A stretch of DNA of 64,000 nucleotides from G963665215 sp963665215 (GTDB lineage Bacteria > Chloroflexota > Dehalococcoidia > Lucifugimonadales > CAUZJF01). This document shows, piece after piece, positions 9,931-17,917 of this stretch (the first letter of the stretch is position 1; every line of letters begins with the position of its first letter). The notes under the pieces are model-generated. The model was not told where the DNA came from, ran no database searches, and saw only the letters and a program-made list of their open reading frames with translations. The translations under genes and the position numbers were made by a program. The stretch lies in the NCBI GenBank assembly GCA_963665215.2, contig CAXXWW010000017.1:496001-560000 (forward strand). Direction: 5' to 3'.

Positions 9931-10242
9931 TTGGCCGACCTACTGAATGCTTATACGCGGATGGCAGGGGCAAACGTTTCACGACTAAGCGCTCTTTCTG
10001 ATCTTGACTCGATCGTCGACGAGAGTTTGACGCACCGAATACACAAGATACTTGCGGCGCATCGAGAAGCCGTGTTTTCACCTGGTATAACCGCAGATGT
10101 TCAGGCGAGCGTTTTCGACGACTACCGCCGAGACATCTGCGAAACAGCTGACCTCATCCGGGCCTTTCAGGTCGCTGCCCATCTTCCGGCCCAAGATGCG
10201 GAAAAACGCTCGACGGTACATAATCATCCGAGTGAGATCTGA
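9931..10242 (+). CDS. Hypothetical helical protein, possibly partial
   Basis: An open frame of about 103 codons from a TTG, predicted largely helical (ADLLNAYTRMAGANVSRLSALSDLDSIV, FDDYRRDICETADLIRAFQVAAHL). The same frame stays open upstream almost to the oxidoreductase stop with no ATG or clear ribosome site, so the start is unsure and it may be a decayed gene. No family recognised. Confidence 0.35.
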   Translation: MADLLNAYTRMAGANVSRLSALSDLDSIVDESLTHRIHKILAAHREAVFSPGITADVQASVFDDYRRDICETADLIRAFQVAAHLPAQDAEKRSTVHNHPSEI

Positions 10243-10284
10243 TCTCTCTACTCAGTTGGGTCATATCGCCCGAATTACCCCGGA

Positions 10285-10989
10285 ATGCGCGGACTGACTA
10301 TGCAGCACACCCCGCAGTCTGAGGCCACTGCCAACCTGTATCCCGAAGGCTCCTTCCGCAGGGAGGACGAGACCGACGATGGGCTGTTCTACGTCCAGCC
10401 CCGTCTTGTGGTCCACATAGACGAGCAAGCCATCGAGGCGGTAGCGCGCTACTTCGGCAGCGCCTTGCCGTCCGGAGGTATCATACTGGACCTGATGAGC
10501 AGCTGGCGCTCCCATATGCCGGAGGACCTCTCGATAGAAAAGCTGGTGGGCCTCGGACTGAACGCAGTGGAGATGGCGGAGAACCCGCAACTCGATCGGG
10601 CAGTGGTCCACGACATCAACGTAGACCCGGAGCTGCCCTTTGACGACGGGGCCTTCGACGCAGTGGTTGTCACCGTCTCGATCCAGTACATCGTCAGGCC
10701 CGTGGAGGTCTTTCGCGAGGTGAACCGCGTGCTCGGTGAAGGCGGCAACCTTCACGTAGTCTACTCCAATCGCATGTTCCCCGCGAAGGCAGTCGCCATC
10801 TGGAAGGCTTTAGACGATACTCGCAGGGGACAATTGATCGCCTCATACTTTCACTACTCCGGAGGATGGGGGCCGTCTGAGGCCTTTGATATCGGAAGCG
10901 ATCAGGAGCCGTACGCTGACCCTGTGTACGTTGTTTCGGCCAGGAAGAGCCACGGGCCTGATGATGGCAGGTTGGAGGTCATGAAGTGA
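10285..10989 (+). CDS. Class I SAM-dependent methyltransferase (Methyltransf_11 type)
   Basis: 234 residues. The core methyltransferase fold is seen as IILDLMSSW (motif I region, about residues 66-75), a motif II/III segment VHDINVDPELPFDDGAFDAVVVTVSIQYI and EVNRVLGEGGNLHVVYSN. The motif I glycines are replaced by LMSSWRSHMP, as in a subgroup of small uncharacterised methyltransferases. Substrate unknown. ATG at 10300 (MQHTPQSEA) is an alternative start. The gene lies 10 nt before the next frame's earliest possible start, which suggests one transcript with the serine hydrolase. Confidence 0.8.
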   Translation: MRGLTMQHTPQSEATANLYPEGSFRREDETDDGLFYVQPRLVVHIDEQAIEAVARYFGSALPSGGIILDLMSSWRSHMPEDLSIEKLVGLGLNAVEMAENPQLDRAVVHDINVDPELPFDDGAFDAVVVTVSIQYIVRPVEVFREVNRVLGEGGNLHVVYSNRMFPAKAVAIWKALDDTRRGQLIASYFHYSGGWGPSEAFDIGSDQEPYADPVYVVSARKSHGPDDGRLEVMK

Positions 10990-11082
10990 GCCAGGGCCTT
11001 GATCACCCTGTCGAATTCCCTGCCTTCCCGGGATCTGAATTGGACTTCGAACCGATCGCCCGCCGTTGATTATGCGTGTGTT

Positions 11083-12366
11083 ATGAAGGCTGAAACCGAC
11101 AGGGTTGACAAGCTGTTTGAGGCGTGGGACTCACCAGATTCGCCTGGATGCGTCATCGGCGTAATTAATGAAGGCGAGCTAGCAGACGTTCGCGGGTACG
11201 GAATGGCCGATATGGATGCCGGCTCGCCGTTGACCTCGAAATCAGCGTTCGATGTCCAGTCCATCGGAAAGCAGTTCACCGCCGCTTGTATCGCGCTGCT
11301 CGCGCGGGAGAATCGTATCTCTCTGGAAGACGACATCCGCAAGTACGTGCCGGAGGTTCCAGACTACGGCATCCCCATCAGGGTTCGCCACCTGGTGCAC
11401 CACAGTAGCGGCATCCGAGATTACATCGACCTGGCAATGCTCGCCGGCATAGACTTCAGATCCCGCTTCAGTAATAAAGACGCGCTCAAGATCATAGCCC
11501 GGCAGAGATCCCTCAACTTCGATCCAGGGACGAGATATCTTTACAGTAACTCGGGTTACGTGCTACTGGCGGAGATCGTGGAGCGAGCCAGCGGCTCTTC
11601 ATTTGGCGAGTTCGCCGAGGCGCACATTTTTCGCCCGCTGGGTATGAAAGACTCCTACATGCTCGACCGCGAGCCGCCAAACAAGATTCACCGATTAACA
11701 GGATATACCTCTAAGGACGGTGGAGGCTTCCGGGAGGATCCGACTGACTTCCAAGTGATAGGCGCCGGTGGGCTTGTTACCACGATAGAGGACCTGTATC
11801 TCTGGGACCAGAACCTCTATGACAACGAGCTAGGGTCTAGTGGCTTTCTCGATCTGATGTCCAGCTGTGGAACTCTGGATACCGGAGAAGAGACCAACTA
11901 CGCATTCGGTCTGGTCCTCGGTGAGTACAAAGGGCTTAAAACGGCGCACCACGCGGGGGACTGGGTTGGGATCCAGACCGATATGATTCGTTTTCCCAAG
12001 CAGCGTTTCACCGCCATCTGCCTGGCCAACCTTGGTACCATTCCGGCCACCCGACTTACCAGGCGCATAGCAGACATCTACCTGGAGGACCAGTTCCACC
12101 AGCAGGAGTTCGTCGGAGAGTACTCCAACGACGAGCTGCTGGCAATCCATCAACTGTTCCTCAAGGGCTCCGAAATCTATCTGCGGCACGCTGACGGGAG
12201 CGCGGAACCTCTGGGTGCTGTACGCGGTGACAAGTTCAGGCTAATGGACGCCGACGCTTACTTCGTTCGCGACGAGGAAAACAGAATCACTGGCTTCACA
12301 TGCAGCACGAAGCGGGTGCAGAACATCCACTTCGTTAAGTCCGGGGCACGCCAGGCCTCAAGGTGA
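11083..12366 (+). CDS. Serine hydrolase, class C beta-lactamase/penicillin-binding type
   Basis: 427 residues from the ATG at 11083 (MKAETDRVDKLF); a longer frame to 10999 exists but its first 28 residues do not look conserved. The catalytic SxxK tetrad is in QSIGKQFT, the YxN motif in YSNSGY and the HxG triad in HHAGDWVG, all in the expected order for PF00144. Members include esterases, D-aminopeptidases and carboxypeptidases, so the substrate cannot be named. There is no signal peptide, so it is probably cytoplasmic. Roughly 120 residues follow the catalytic domain, resembling a beta-rich C-terminal lipocalin-like domain. Confidence 0.85.
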   Translation: MKAETDRVDKLFEAWDSPDSPGCVIGVINEGELADVRGYGMADMDAGSPLTSKSAFDVQSIGKQFTAACIALLARENRISLEDDIRKYVPEVPDYGIPIRVRHLVHHSSGIRDYIDLAMLAGIDFRSRFSNKDALKIIARQRSLNFDPGTRYLYSNSGYVLLAEIVERASGSSFGEFAEAHIFRPLGMKDSYMLDREPPNKIHRLTGYTSKDGGGFREDPTDFQVIGAGGLVTTIEDLYLWDQNLYDNELGSSGFLDLMSSCGTLDTGEETNYAFGLVLGEYKGLKTAHHAGDWVGIQTDMIRFPKQRFTAICLANLGTIPATRLTRRIADIYLEDQFHQQEFVGEYSNDELLAIHQLFLKGSEIYLRHADGSAEPLGAVRGDKFRLMDADAYFVRDEENRITGFTCSTKRVQNIHFVKSGARQASR

Positions 12367-12384
12367 CTACCCGGCTCTACCTCG

Positions 12385-12705
12385 TGAATGATGCGTGCGA
12401 ACTGGAGACGGCTGCCCGACTCCAACTCTCGCCGGCCATCGTCATCTTCGACGACGGGACCCCTGGGGATGATCCGGATCAAGCAGCGGTCCAAGGAGTA
12501 CGCCCGGGAGGGCGTGGACCTGGAGCAGACGGACTTAGTCCGGCTCACCGAGAGCTTCGGCGGTATCGGCTGGTGGGTGGAGACCCTAGAGCAGTTCGAT
12601 CACGCCTTCGCCACCGCGCTGGAGTCGGACCGGCTCCACGTGATAGACATCCAGGTGGACGCCGACGTCTACGCCTCGCACATTAAGCCCATCCGCGGCA
12701 TCTAG
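12385..12705 (+). pseudogene. C-terminal remnant of a TPP-dependent enzyme (acetolactate synthase-like)
   Basis: Only the last 105 or so residues of a thiamine-diphosphate enzyme remain: ELETAARLQLSPAIVIFDDG in one frame, then MIRIKQRSKEYAREGVDL and FGGIGWWVETLEQFDHAF in another, ending in a normal stop. Removing one C from the CCCC run near 12460 would restore a single frame. The catalytic and cofactor-binding regions upstream are absent, so this is a decaying fragment left after a rearrangement. Confidence 0.75.
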
Positions 12706-13373
12706 CGCGAGGGGCTGGGTTCCCGGAAGGCTACTCGCAAAGTGGAGGTCTACCCCTCGTTGACATGGGTGTCTCGAGAGCCCTCCTTGTCGACAACCCT
12801 GCCGTGAAGCCGGGCAGCCGGCTTTGAGGGGTGCGTATGCGACGGCTGAAATATTTAGATGATGACAAGGAAGGGTCGCGGTGAGCGCGAATAGTGAAGT
12901 ACTTCGGCGGTGTTTAGGTTCTTCCCTCCACTCTACCTCGTATTCGAGTCGAAATGCGGATAATAGGGCGCACCCTGGAGTTTGACAGGCGCCAGCCAGG
13001 TGGGTAGAATGGCGCGTGCCCCTGTTTTGCCATCCCTCTCCCTTTGTTGGAGCCCGGGGTGGCGAGCGGAGTTCAAGGCAGAAGAATTCCCAGGCACCGG
13101 TGCCTCCGTCTCCGTCCGTCCCCGCATCCACCCTAACTCTGGTGGGTCGACGCCGATCTCAAACAGCCGGATACAAGTCAACGTGTGGAAAGCGTTGGTG
13201 AACTAAACGGGCGGCGAGCGACCGGGATGCTACTGCCTGGAGCTTGGGCAAGAGACCAGTGGGTATGTAGCAGGCGCGAGAGTGCGGTGCTCAAGAGAGG
13301 CAGGGCCGGCCTCTATGAATGCAGAGCGGCAGATGACGATGGGATTCCCGAATCCGGAATAGGGGGAGAAACG
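12706..13373. other. Long intergenic stretch with one hairpin
   Basis: No convincing gene. It contains the perfect hairpin at 12807-12824 and a short leader upstream of the binding-protein gene. The frame from 13185 that continues into the lipoprotein gene is not expected to be used because the signal peptide starts at 13374. Confidence 0.5.
12807..12824 (+). terminator. Hairpin after the TPP remnant, no U-tract
   Basis: AAGCCGG and CCGGCTT form a perfect 7-bp stem around a 4-nt loop. The following bases are TGAGGGG, so if it terminates it is not a classic intrinsic terminator. Confidence 0.35.
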
Positions 13374-14981
13374 ATGAGAGCGATACGATCTAGGACAAGG
13401 AAGTACCTGCTCCTGCTGGTGGTGGGGCTGGCCGTGGCGATGCTGGGAATCGCGGCTTGCGGTGGAGACGATGAAGCGACCGGTGAGTCGAGTCCTGCCG
13501 CGACGGAGACGAGTCCTGCCGCGACGGAGACGAGTCCTGCCGCGGATGAGGCGAAACGCGGCGGTATCCTGAAGGTAACGTCGTTCGGGACCCACACCAC
13601 GCTGGACCCGCCTTTCCAGGTGACCCAACCGGACATCATCGTCACTATACACACCTACGACAACCTGGTGCAGGTCCTGCCAGACATGACGCTGAAGCCC
13701 ATGCTGGCGACGTCCTGGACGCCCAATGATGACCGCACGTCATACACATTCAACTTACGCAAGGGTGTGAAGTTCCATCACGGGAAGGAGTTCAAGGCGG
13801 AGGATGTGGTTGCCACCTTCGAACGGCTGCTAGACCCCGAGCTGGACACCCCAGCGCGGTCCTCTCTCGCTGTCATCCAAGATATAGTCATCCTTGATGA
13901 CCATACAGTCCGCTTCGACCTTGATGGTCCCAACGCCTTCTTCCCGGAGTCCCTATCACTGTATCAAGGGCGAATCGTCCCCTCGGACATCGATCCTGCG
14001 CGGTTTGCCCTGGCGGAGTTCGGCACGGGGGCCTTCATGATTACCGAGCACGTGCCGGGAGAACGCACGGTGATGGTGCGCAACCCCGACTACTGGGACA
14101 AGGGGCTGCCATACTTAGATGGGATAACCTACCTCACAATTGCTGACGCTTCGACCCGCGCTGAGGCGCTCAAGAGCGGAGATATAGACCTCATATTGGG
14201 GCTGGAGGAGACGCTCGCCACTAGCCTTGAAGACCATCCCGAGACCACGGTGTTGGAGGTGGCCAGCGGGACCTACCTTGGACTGTACATGAACATGTCG
14301 GTGGAGCCTTTCGACGACCCGCTGGTTCGGAAGGCCATTCAGGCCGTGACGGACCGGGAAGCCATCCGCCAATCGGCGCTGTTGGGAAAGGGTTCCGTAG
14401 CCAACGATCATCCTATTGCGCCTAATGACCCGCATTTTGCGTCGCAGCATGAGCCTCCGGCCTACGACCCCGACCTGGCCAGGTCGCTGCTGGCGCAGGC
14501 CGGTTACCCGGAGGGCATAACCCTTGCCTTGCACACAAGCCCGGCAGGAGCGAATATGGTGGAGGTGGCGGTGGTGATGAAAGAGAGGGCTGCACCTGCG
14601 GGCATCAATATAGACATTTTGCGGGTGCCTGAGGAAGACTTCTGGTCCAAGACGTGGATGGTTGCGCCGTTTTCCACCATGTGGTGGAACGGCCGGCCGC
14701 CAGACGCGGCACTCAGCGTCACGACGTTGAGCGACGCCGCTTTGAATGAGGCGCAGTACAAAAACCCGACTCTCGACGCTCTGGTCAAAAAGGCGCGTGG
14801 GGAGGGTCTGGCGGATCGTCAGCAGACTTATGCCGAGATTCAGCGCATTCTCATAGACGACGTGCCACGCATTATCGCGGTGTTCAAGCCGAGCCTACTC
14901 GGTGTGCGCACGGATGTGCGAGGCATCGAGGCCCATCCGCTGAACTGGCCGCTTTTCCACATTGGCTGGCTCGATAATTAA
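13374..14981 (+). CDS. ABC transporter substrate-binding lipoprotein, family 5 (DppA/OppA type)
   Basis: 535 residues. The start ATG at 13374 is preceded by GGGGGAG and opens a lipoprotein signal peptide with lipobox LGIAAC (Cys29). A spacer made of repeats of TSPAATE leads to the SBP_bac_5 domain: LDPPFQVTQPDIIVTIHTYDNL, LRKGVKFHHGKEFKAEDVVATFERL, and FGTGAFMITEHVPGER. Such proteins capture peptides, nickel, opines or sugars outside the membrane and deliver them to the DppB/DppC channel. It is the first gene of a five-domain operon with the permeases and ATPase that follow, separated from them by 258 bp with two hairpins. Confidence 0.92.
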   Translation: MRAIRSRTRKYLLLLVVGLAVAMLGIAACGGDDEATGESSPAATETSPAATETSPAADEAKRGGILKVTSFGTHTTLDPPFQVTQPDIIVTIHTYDNLVQVLPDMTLKPMLATSWTPNDDRTSYTFNLRKGVKFHHGKEFKAEDVVATFERLLDPELDTPARSSLAVIQDIVILDDHTVRFDLDGPNAFFPESLSLYQGRIVPSDIDPARFALAEFGTGAFMITEHVPGERTVMVRNPDYWDKGLPYLDGITYLTIADASTRAEALKSGDIDLILGLEETLATSLEDHPETTVLEVASGTYLGLYMNMSVEPFDDPLVRKAIQAVTDREAIRQSALLGKGSVANDHPIAPNDPHFASQHEPPAYDPDLARSLLAQAGYPEGITLALHTSPAGANMVEVAVVMKERAAPAGINIDILRVPEEDFWSKTWMVAPFSTMWWNGRPPDAALSVTTLSDAALNEAQYKNPTLDALVKKARGEGLADRQQTYAEIQRILIDDVPRIIAVFKPSLLGVRTDVRGIEAHPLNWPLFHIGWLDN

Positions 14982-14990
14982 CAGCCAGCC
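14964..14990 (+). terminator. Weak hairpin over the binding-protein stop codon
   Basis: GGCTGGCT and AGCCAGCC pair as an 8-bp stem with an 11-nt loop containing the TAA stop. It may slow exonucleases or ribosome-linked readthrough rather than terminate. Confidence 0.3.
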
Positions 14991-15158
14991 GACCGGGTCG
15001 TGACTGAGCATCATTCTATCGAGCGGGGCGAAGAAGAGCCTCACTGTAGGGTTCGGATTCTTCGCTCCGCTCCGGTTCACTCACGCCGTTTTCTATGGTC
15101 AGCACGAAGGAGGAGAAGGCCACACGCTGGCCTGCCTTTCGGCCTTTCAGATTCACTC

Positions 15159-15191
15159 AGAACAGCCAGCTCAACCTGAGCTGGCTGTTCT
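15159..15191 (+). terminator. Strong 15-bp hairpin between binding protein and permease
   Basis: AGAACAGCCAGCTCA and TGAGCTGGCTGTTCT are perfectly complementary with a 3-nt loop. There is no long T-run after it. In transporter operons such structures lower expression of the membrane genes relative to the binding protein by partial termination or mRNA stabilisation. Confidence 0.6.
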
Positions 15192-15239
15192 GGTAGCAAT
15201 TATATCGGCAATGAGTCCTCGCTGGAGGCCGGAGATGTC

Positions 15240-16187
15240 ATGGCGCGCTTTCTGACAGTGCGCCTGAGCTTGATGGTCGTCACCCTGCTGGTGGTCTCCC
15301 TGGCCATTTTCACCATCACCGAGATACTGCCAGGGGATGTGGCGACGATGATGCTCAGGCAGAACGCAACGGAACAAAACCTGAAAAAGGTGCGCGAAGA
15401 CCTGGGCCTGGACCGTCCTGCCCACGTGCGGTATCTGAGCTGGATGGGTGGTGTGGTGCGAGGCGACTGGGGCGACTCCTACCTACAGAAACGGCCCAAT
15501 CTAGATATTGTGAAGCGCAGGCTGGGGAACTCAGCCATTCTCGCCGTGTTCGCCTTCATGGTGGCGGTCCCCACGGCAGTCGGAGCCGGCATATGGGCCG
15601 GGGTGCGTCCGGACTCTCTGGGAGACCGGATAGTGAGCCTAACCAGCCTGGTGGGGATCTCGCTGCCGGAGTTCGTGACCGGAGTGCTATTCATAGTCAT
15701 CTTCTCCTCGACCCTTGACCTCTTACCGTCGACCAGCGTCATTCTCCCGGGCACCAGTCCACTGACAAGACCCGAGATTCTGGTGTTACCAACGCTCACT
15801 CTCACAGGGGTCTTCTTCGCATATGTCATGAGGATGACGCGGGCGAACGTGATAGAGGTGATGCAAACCCACTACGTGCGCACGGCGGTTCTGAAGGGTC
15901 TGCCCATGAGGCGGGTCATCTTTCGCCATGTGGTCCCCAACGCGATGCTGCCGACAATCACGATTATCGCCTCGAACGTCGGCTGGACGCTGGGTGGCCT
16001 AATCATAGTAGAGACCGTGTTTGCCTATCCGGGGCTGGGAAGTCAGTTGCTGGCCGCGATCCAGACTCGCGACGTTCCCTTGTTGCAGGCCCTGACGCTC
16101 CTCATTGCCGCGACATATGCCATAAGCAACCTGGTGGCGGACCTGAGCTATGCTGTTCTGGATCCGCGGATTAGGGTAGCGTCATGA
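15240..16187 (+). CDS. ABC transporter permease, DppB type
   Basis: 315 residues with six predicted membrane helices. The N-terminal helix (LSLMVVTLLVVSLAIFTIT) is followed by the typical ILPGDVATMML and LGLDRPAHVRYLSWMGGVVRGDWGDS segment. The EAA-type loop that contacts the ATPase is seen near HYVRTAVLKGLPMRRVIFRHVVPNAMLP. Length and layout are normal for the family. Its stop overlaps the start of the DppC gene as ATGA, so the two are translationally coupled. Confidence 0.93.
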   Translation: MARFLTVRLSLMVVTLLVVSLAIFTITEILPGDVATMMLRQNATEQNLKKVREDLGLDRPAHVRYLSWMGGVVRGDWGDSYLQKRPNLDIVKRRLGNSAILAVFAFMVAVPTAVGAGIWAGVRPDSLGDRIVSLTSLVGISLPEFVTGVLFIVIFSSTLDLLPSTSVILPGTSPLTRPEILVLPTLTLTGVFFAYVMRMTRANVIEVMQTHYVRTAVLKGLPMRRVIFRHVVPNAMLPTITIIASNVGWTLGGLIIVETVFAYPGLGSQLLAAIQTRDVPLLQALTLLIAATYAISNLVADLSYAVLDPRIRVAS

Positions 16188-17917
16188 CGGTTCGCATGGA
16201 CACGGCCAGGACTCGAACAGGTGTCACTCGCGTCGTCGGCGCGGTAGCTGGGCCCGTTGGACGAAGCCTAAAGAATTTTCTCAAGCTGGCGCTGGCCACG
16301 ACGGCGGGGCGGATTGGGCTATTCATAGTGGCCATTCATCTCGTGATGGCTCTCGTTGGCCCGTGGCTGGCGCCCTACTCAGCCACCGCCTTTAACTTTG
16401 ACGAGGCCGGCAAGGTCCAGCAAGCTAGTCTGGACGGCTCCGACGTGAAGCACCTGGCGGCCAACCTGGTTCCCGAACCGGGGTACATGGCCCTGGACGT
16501 GTCCGGCGGCAAGATGTACTGGACGGACTCCTTCGCTAACAAGGTCCAGCGGGCCAACCTGGACGGCTCCGCCGTCGAGGACCTGGTAAGCGGGCTCAGC
16601 AGCCCTGAGGAAATCGCCCTGGACGTGGCTGGCGGTAAGATGTACTGGACGGATTCTGGCACCGACAAGGTCCAGCGGGCCAACCTGGACGGCTCCGCCG
16701 TGGAGGACCTGGTCACCTCCGGGCTCATCCTCCCTCGTGGAATCGCCCTGGACGTGGCTGGCGGTAAGATGTACTGGACGGACTCCTTGACTAAAAAAGT
16801 CCAGCGGGCCAACCTGGACGGCTCCGCCGTGGAGGACCTGGTCAGCGGTCTCCGCCAACCTGAGGGCATGGCCTTGGACGTGGCTGGCGGTAAGATGTAC
16901 TGGACGGACTCCTTGACTAAAAAGGTCCAGCGGGCCAACCTGGACGGCTCCGCCGTGGAAGACCTAGTCAGCGGGCTCAAAAGCCCGTTAGGCATCGCGC
17001 TGGATGTGGCCGGCGGTAAGATGTACTGGACGGACTCTGGCACCGACAAGGTTCAGCGGGCCAACCTGGACGGCTCCGCCGCGGAGGACCTGGTCACTTC
17101 CGGGCTCACCCTCCCTCGTGGCATTGCCCTGGATGTGGCCGGCGGCAAGATGTACTGGACGGACGAGGCTGGGCTTGAGCAACTGCTGGATCCTTCGGGG
17201 CAGTTCTTGCTGGGCACGGACCAGTTCGGACGCGACCTCCTGAGCCGTATGATGTCTGGGGCACGTTCCCTTATCACGATGGCAGTAGCAGGAGCAGCAC
17301 TGGGCTTAGCTCTGGGCACGGTGGTGGGGATGAGCAGCGGCTACAAGGGCGGTATAGTAGACGCGGTAGTGATGCGGGTGATGGATGGGGTGATGTCCTT
17401 CCCCTCCTTGCTGCTGGCGCTACTGGTGTTGACCACCCTGGGCTCCAAAGCTGCGCCGGTGGAGTGGCTGGAAACTCTTTGGCAGGAGCTGCTCATCGTG
17501 GTAACCATCGGCATAGTCTCTATGCCCGGGGTGTCGCGGGTGATGCGGAGTGTCACGCTGTCTCTGAAAGAGATGGAGTTCGTTCAGAGCGCTCGTTTAC
17601 GGGGTGAAACGGCAGGTTACATCGTCTTCCGCGAGATCCTACCTAATGTTATTCCGGTTCTGGGGGTGGAGGCCTCTGTGCGACTGAGCTACTCGATTCT
17701 TCTGGTCGCCTCCCTGGGGTTCCTTGGGCTGGGGGTTCAACCGCCATCGCCCGACTGGGGCATGATGATCAGCGAGAGCCGGGGGTTTCTGGTGTCTGCA
17801 CCCTTGCTCGCCCTGGTTCCTTCGGCGGCCATCGTTTCCTTGGTGGTGGGAGGCAATCTTCTGGGGGATGGCCTTCGGCAGGCCCGTGGACTTCCCCAAA
17901 AAGGAGAGGGGCTTTGA
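16184..17917 (+). CDS. ABC transporter permease, DppC type, with inserted six-blade YWTD propeller
   Basis: 577 residues against about 300 for ordinary DppC. Residues 43-63 form the first membrane helix and are followed by the usual PYSATAFNF segment. Residues 73-326 are six near-identical YWTD (LDL-receptor class B-like) repeats of about 42 residues, enough for one closed six-bladed beta-propeller. From residue 331 the normal permease resumes: FLLGTDQFGRDLLSR, five more helices, and the EAA loop EFVQSARLRGETAGYIVFREILPN. The insert therefore lies in the first extracytoplasmic loop, near where the binding protein docks. The short sequence DEAG occurs at both edges of the insert (residues 73-76 and 327-330). 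The frame is uninterrupted and the operon is intact, so the protein is probably made. Propeller ligand and function are unknown; an unfolded tandem expansion or an assembly error are the main alternatives. Confidence 0.88.
   Translation: MTVRMDTARTRTGVTRVVGAVAGPVGRSLKNFLKLALATTAGRIGLFIVAIHLVMALVGPWLAPYSATAFNFDEAGKVQQASLDGSDVKHLAANLVPEPGYMALDVSGGKMYWTDSFANKVQRANLDGSAVEDLVSGLSSPEEIALDVAGGKMYWTDSGTDKVQRANLDGSAVEDLVTSGLILPRGIALDVAGGKMYWTDSLTKKVQRANLDGSAVEDLVSGLRQPEGMALDVAGGKMYWTDSLTKKVQRANLDGSAVEDLVSGLKSPLGIALDVAGGKMYWTDSGTDKVQRANLDGSAAEDLVTSGLTLPRGIALDVAGGKMYWTDEAGLEQLLDPSGQFLLGTDQFGRDLLSRMMSGARSLITMAVAGAALGLALGTVVGMSSGYKGGIVDAVVMRVMDGVMSFPSLLLALLVLTTLGSKAAPVEWLETLWQELLIVVTIGIVSMPGVSRVMRSVTLSLKEMEFVQSARLRGETAGYIVFREILPNVIPVLGVEASVRLSYSILLVASLGFLGLGVQPPSPDWGMMISESRGFLVSAPLLALVPSAAIVSLVVGGNLLGDGLRQARGLPQKGEGL
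16400..17161 (+). repeat. Six tandem YWTD repeats (762 bp) inside the DppC gene
   Basis: Six units of 126-129 bp, each encoding KVQRANLDGSAVEDLV...ALDVAGGKMYWTD with small changes. The first unit is the most divergent (KVQQASLDGSDVKHLA). GACGAGGCCGG at 16400 and GACGAGGCTGG at 17162 flank the array as a 10-of-11 direct repeat, as if the array was inserted into, or expanded from, one DEAG site. Confidence 0.92.

Noticed and set aside
13185..13373. Longer start for the binding lipoprotein
   Set aside because: The signal peptide and the ribosome site begin at 13374.
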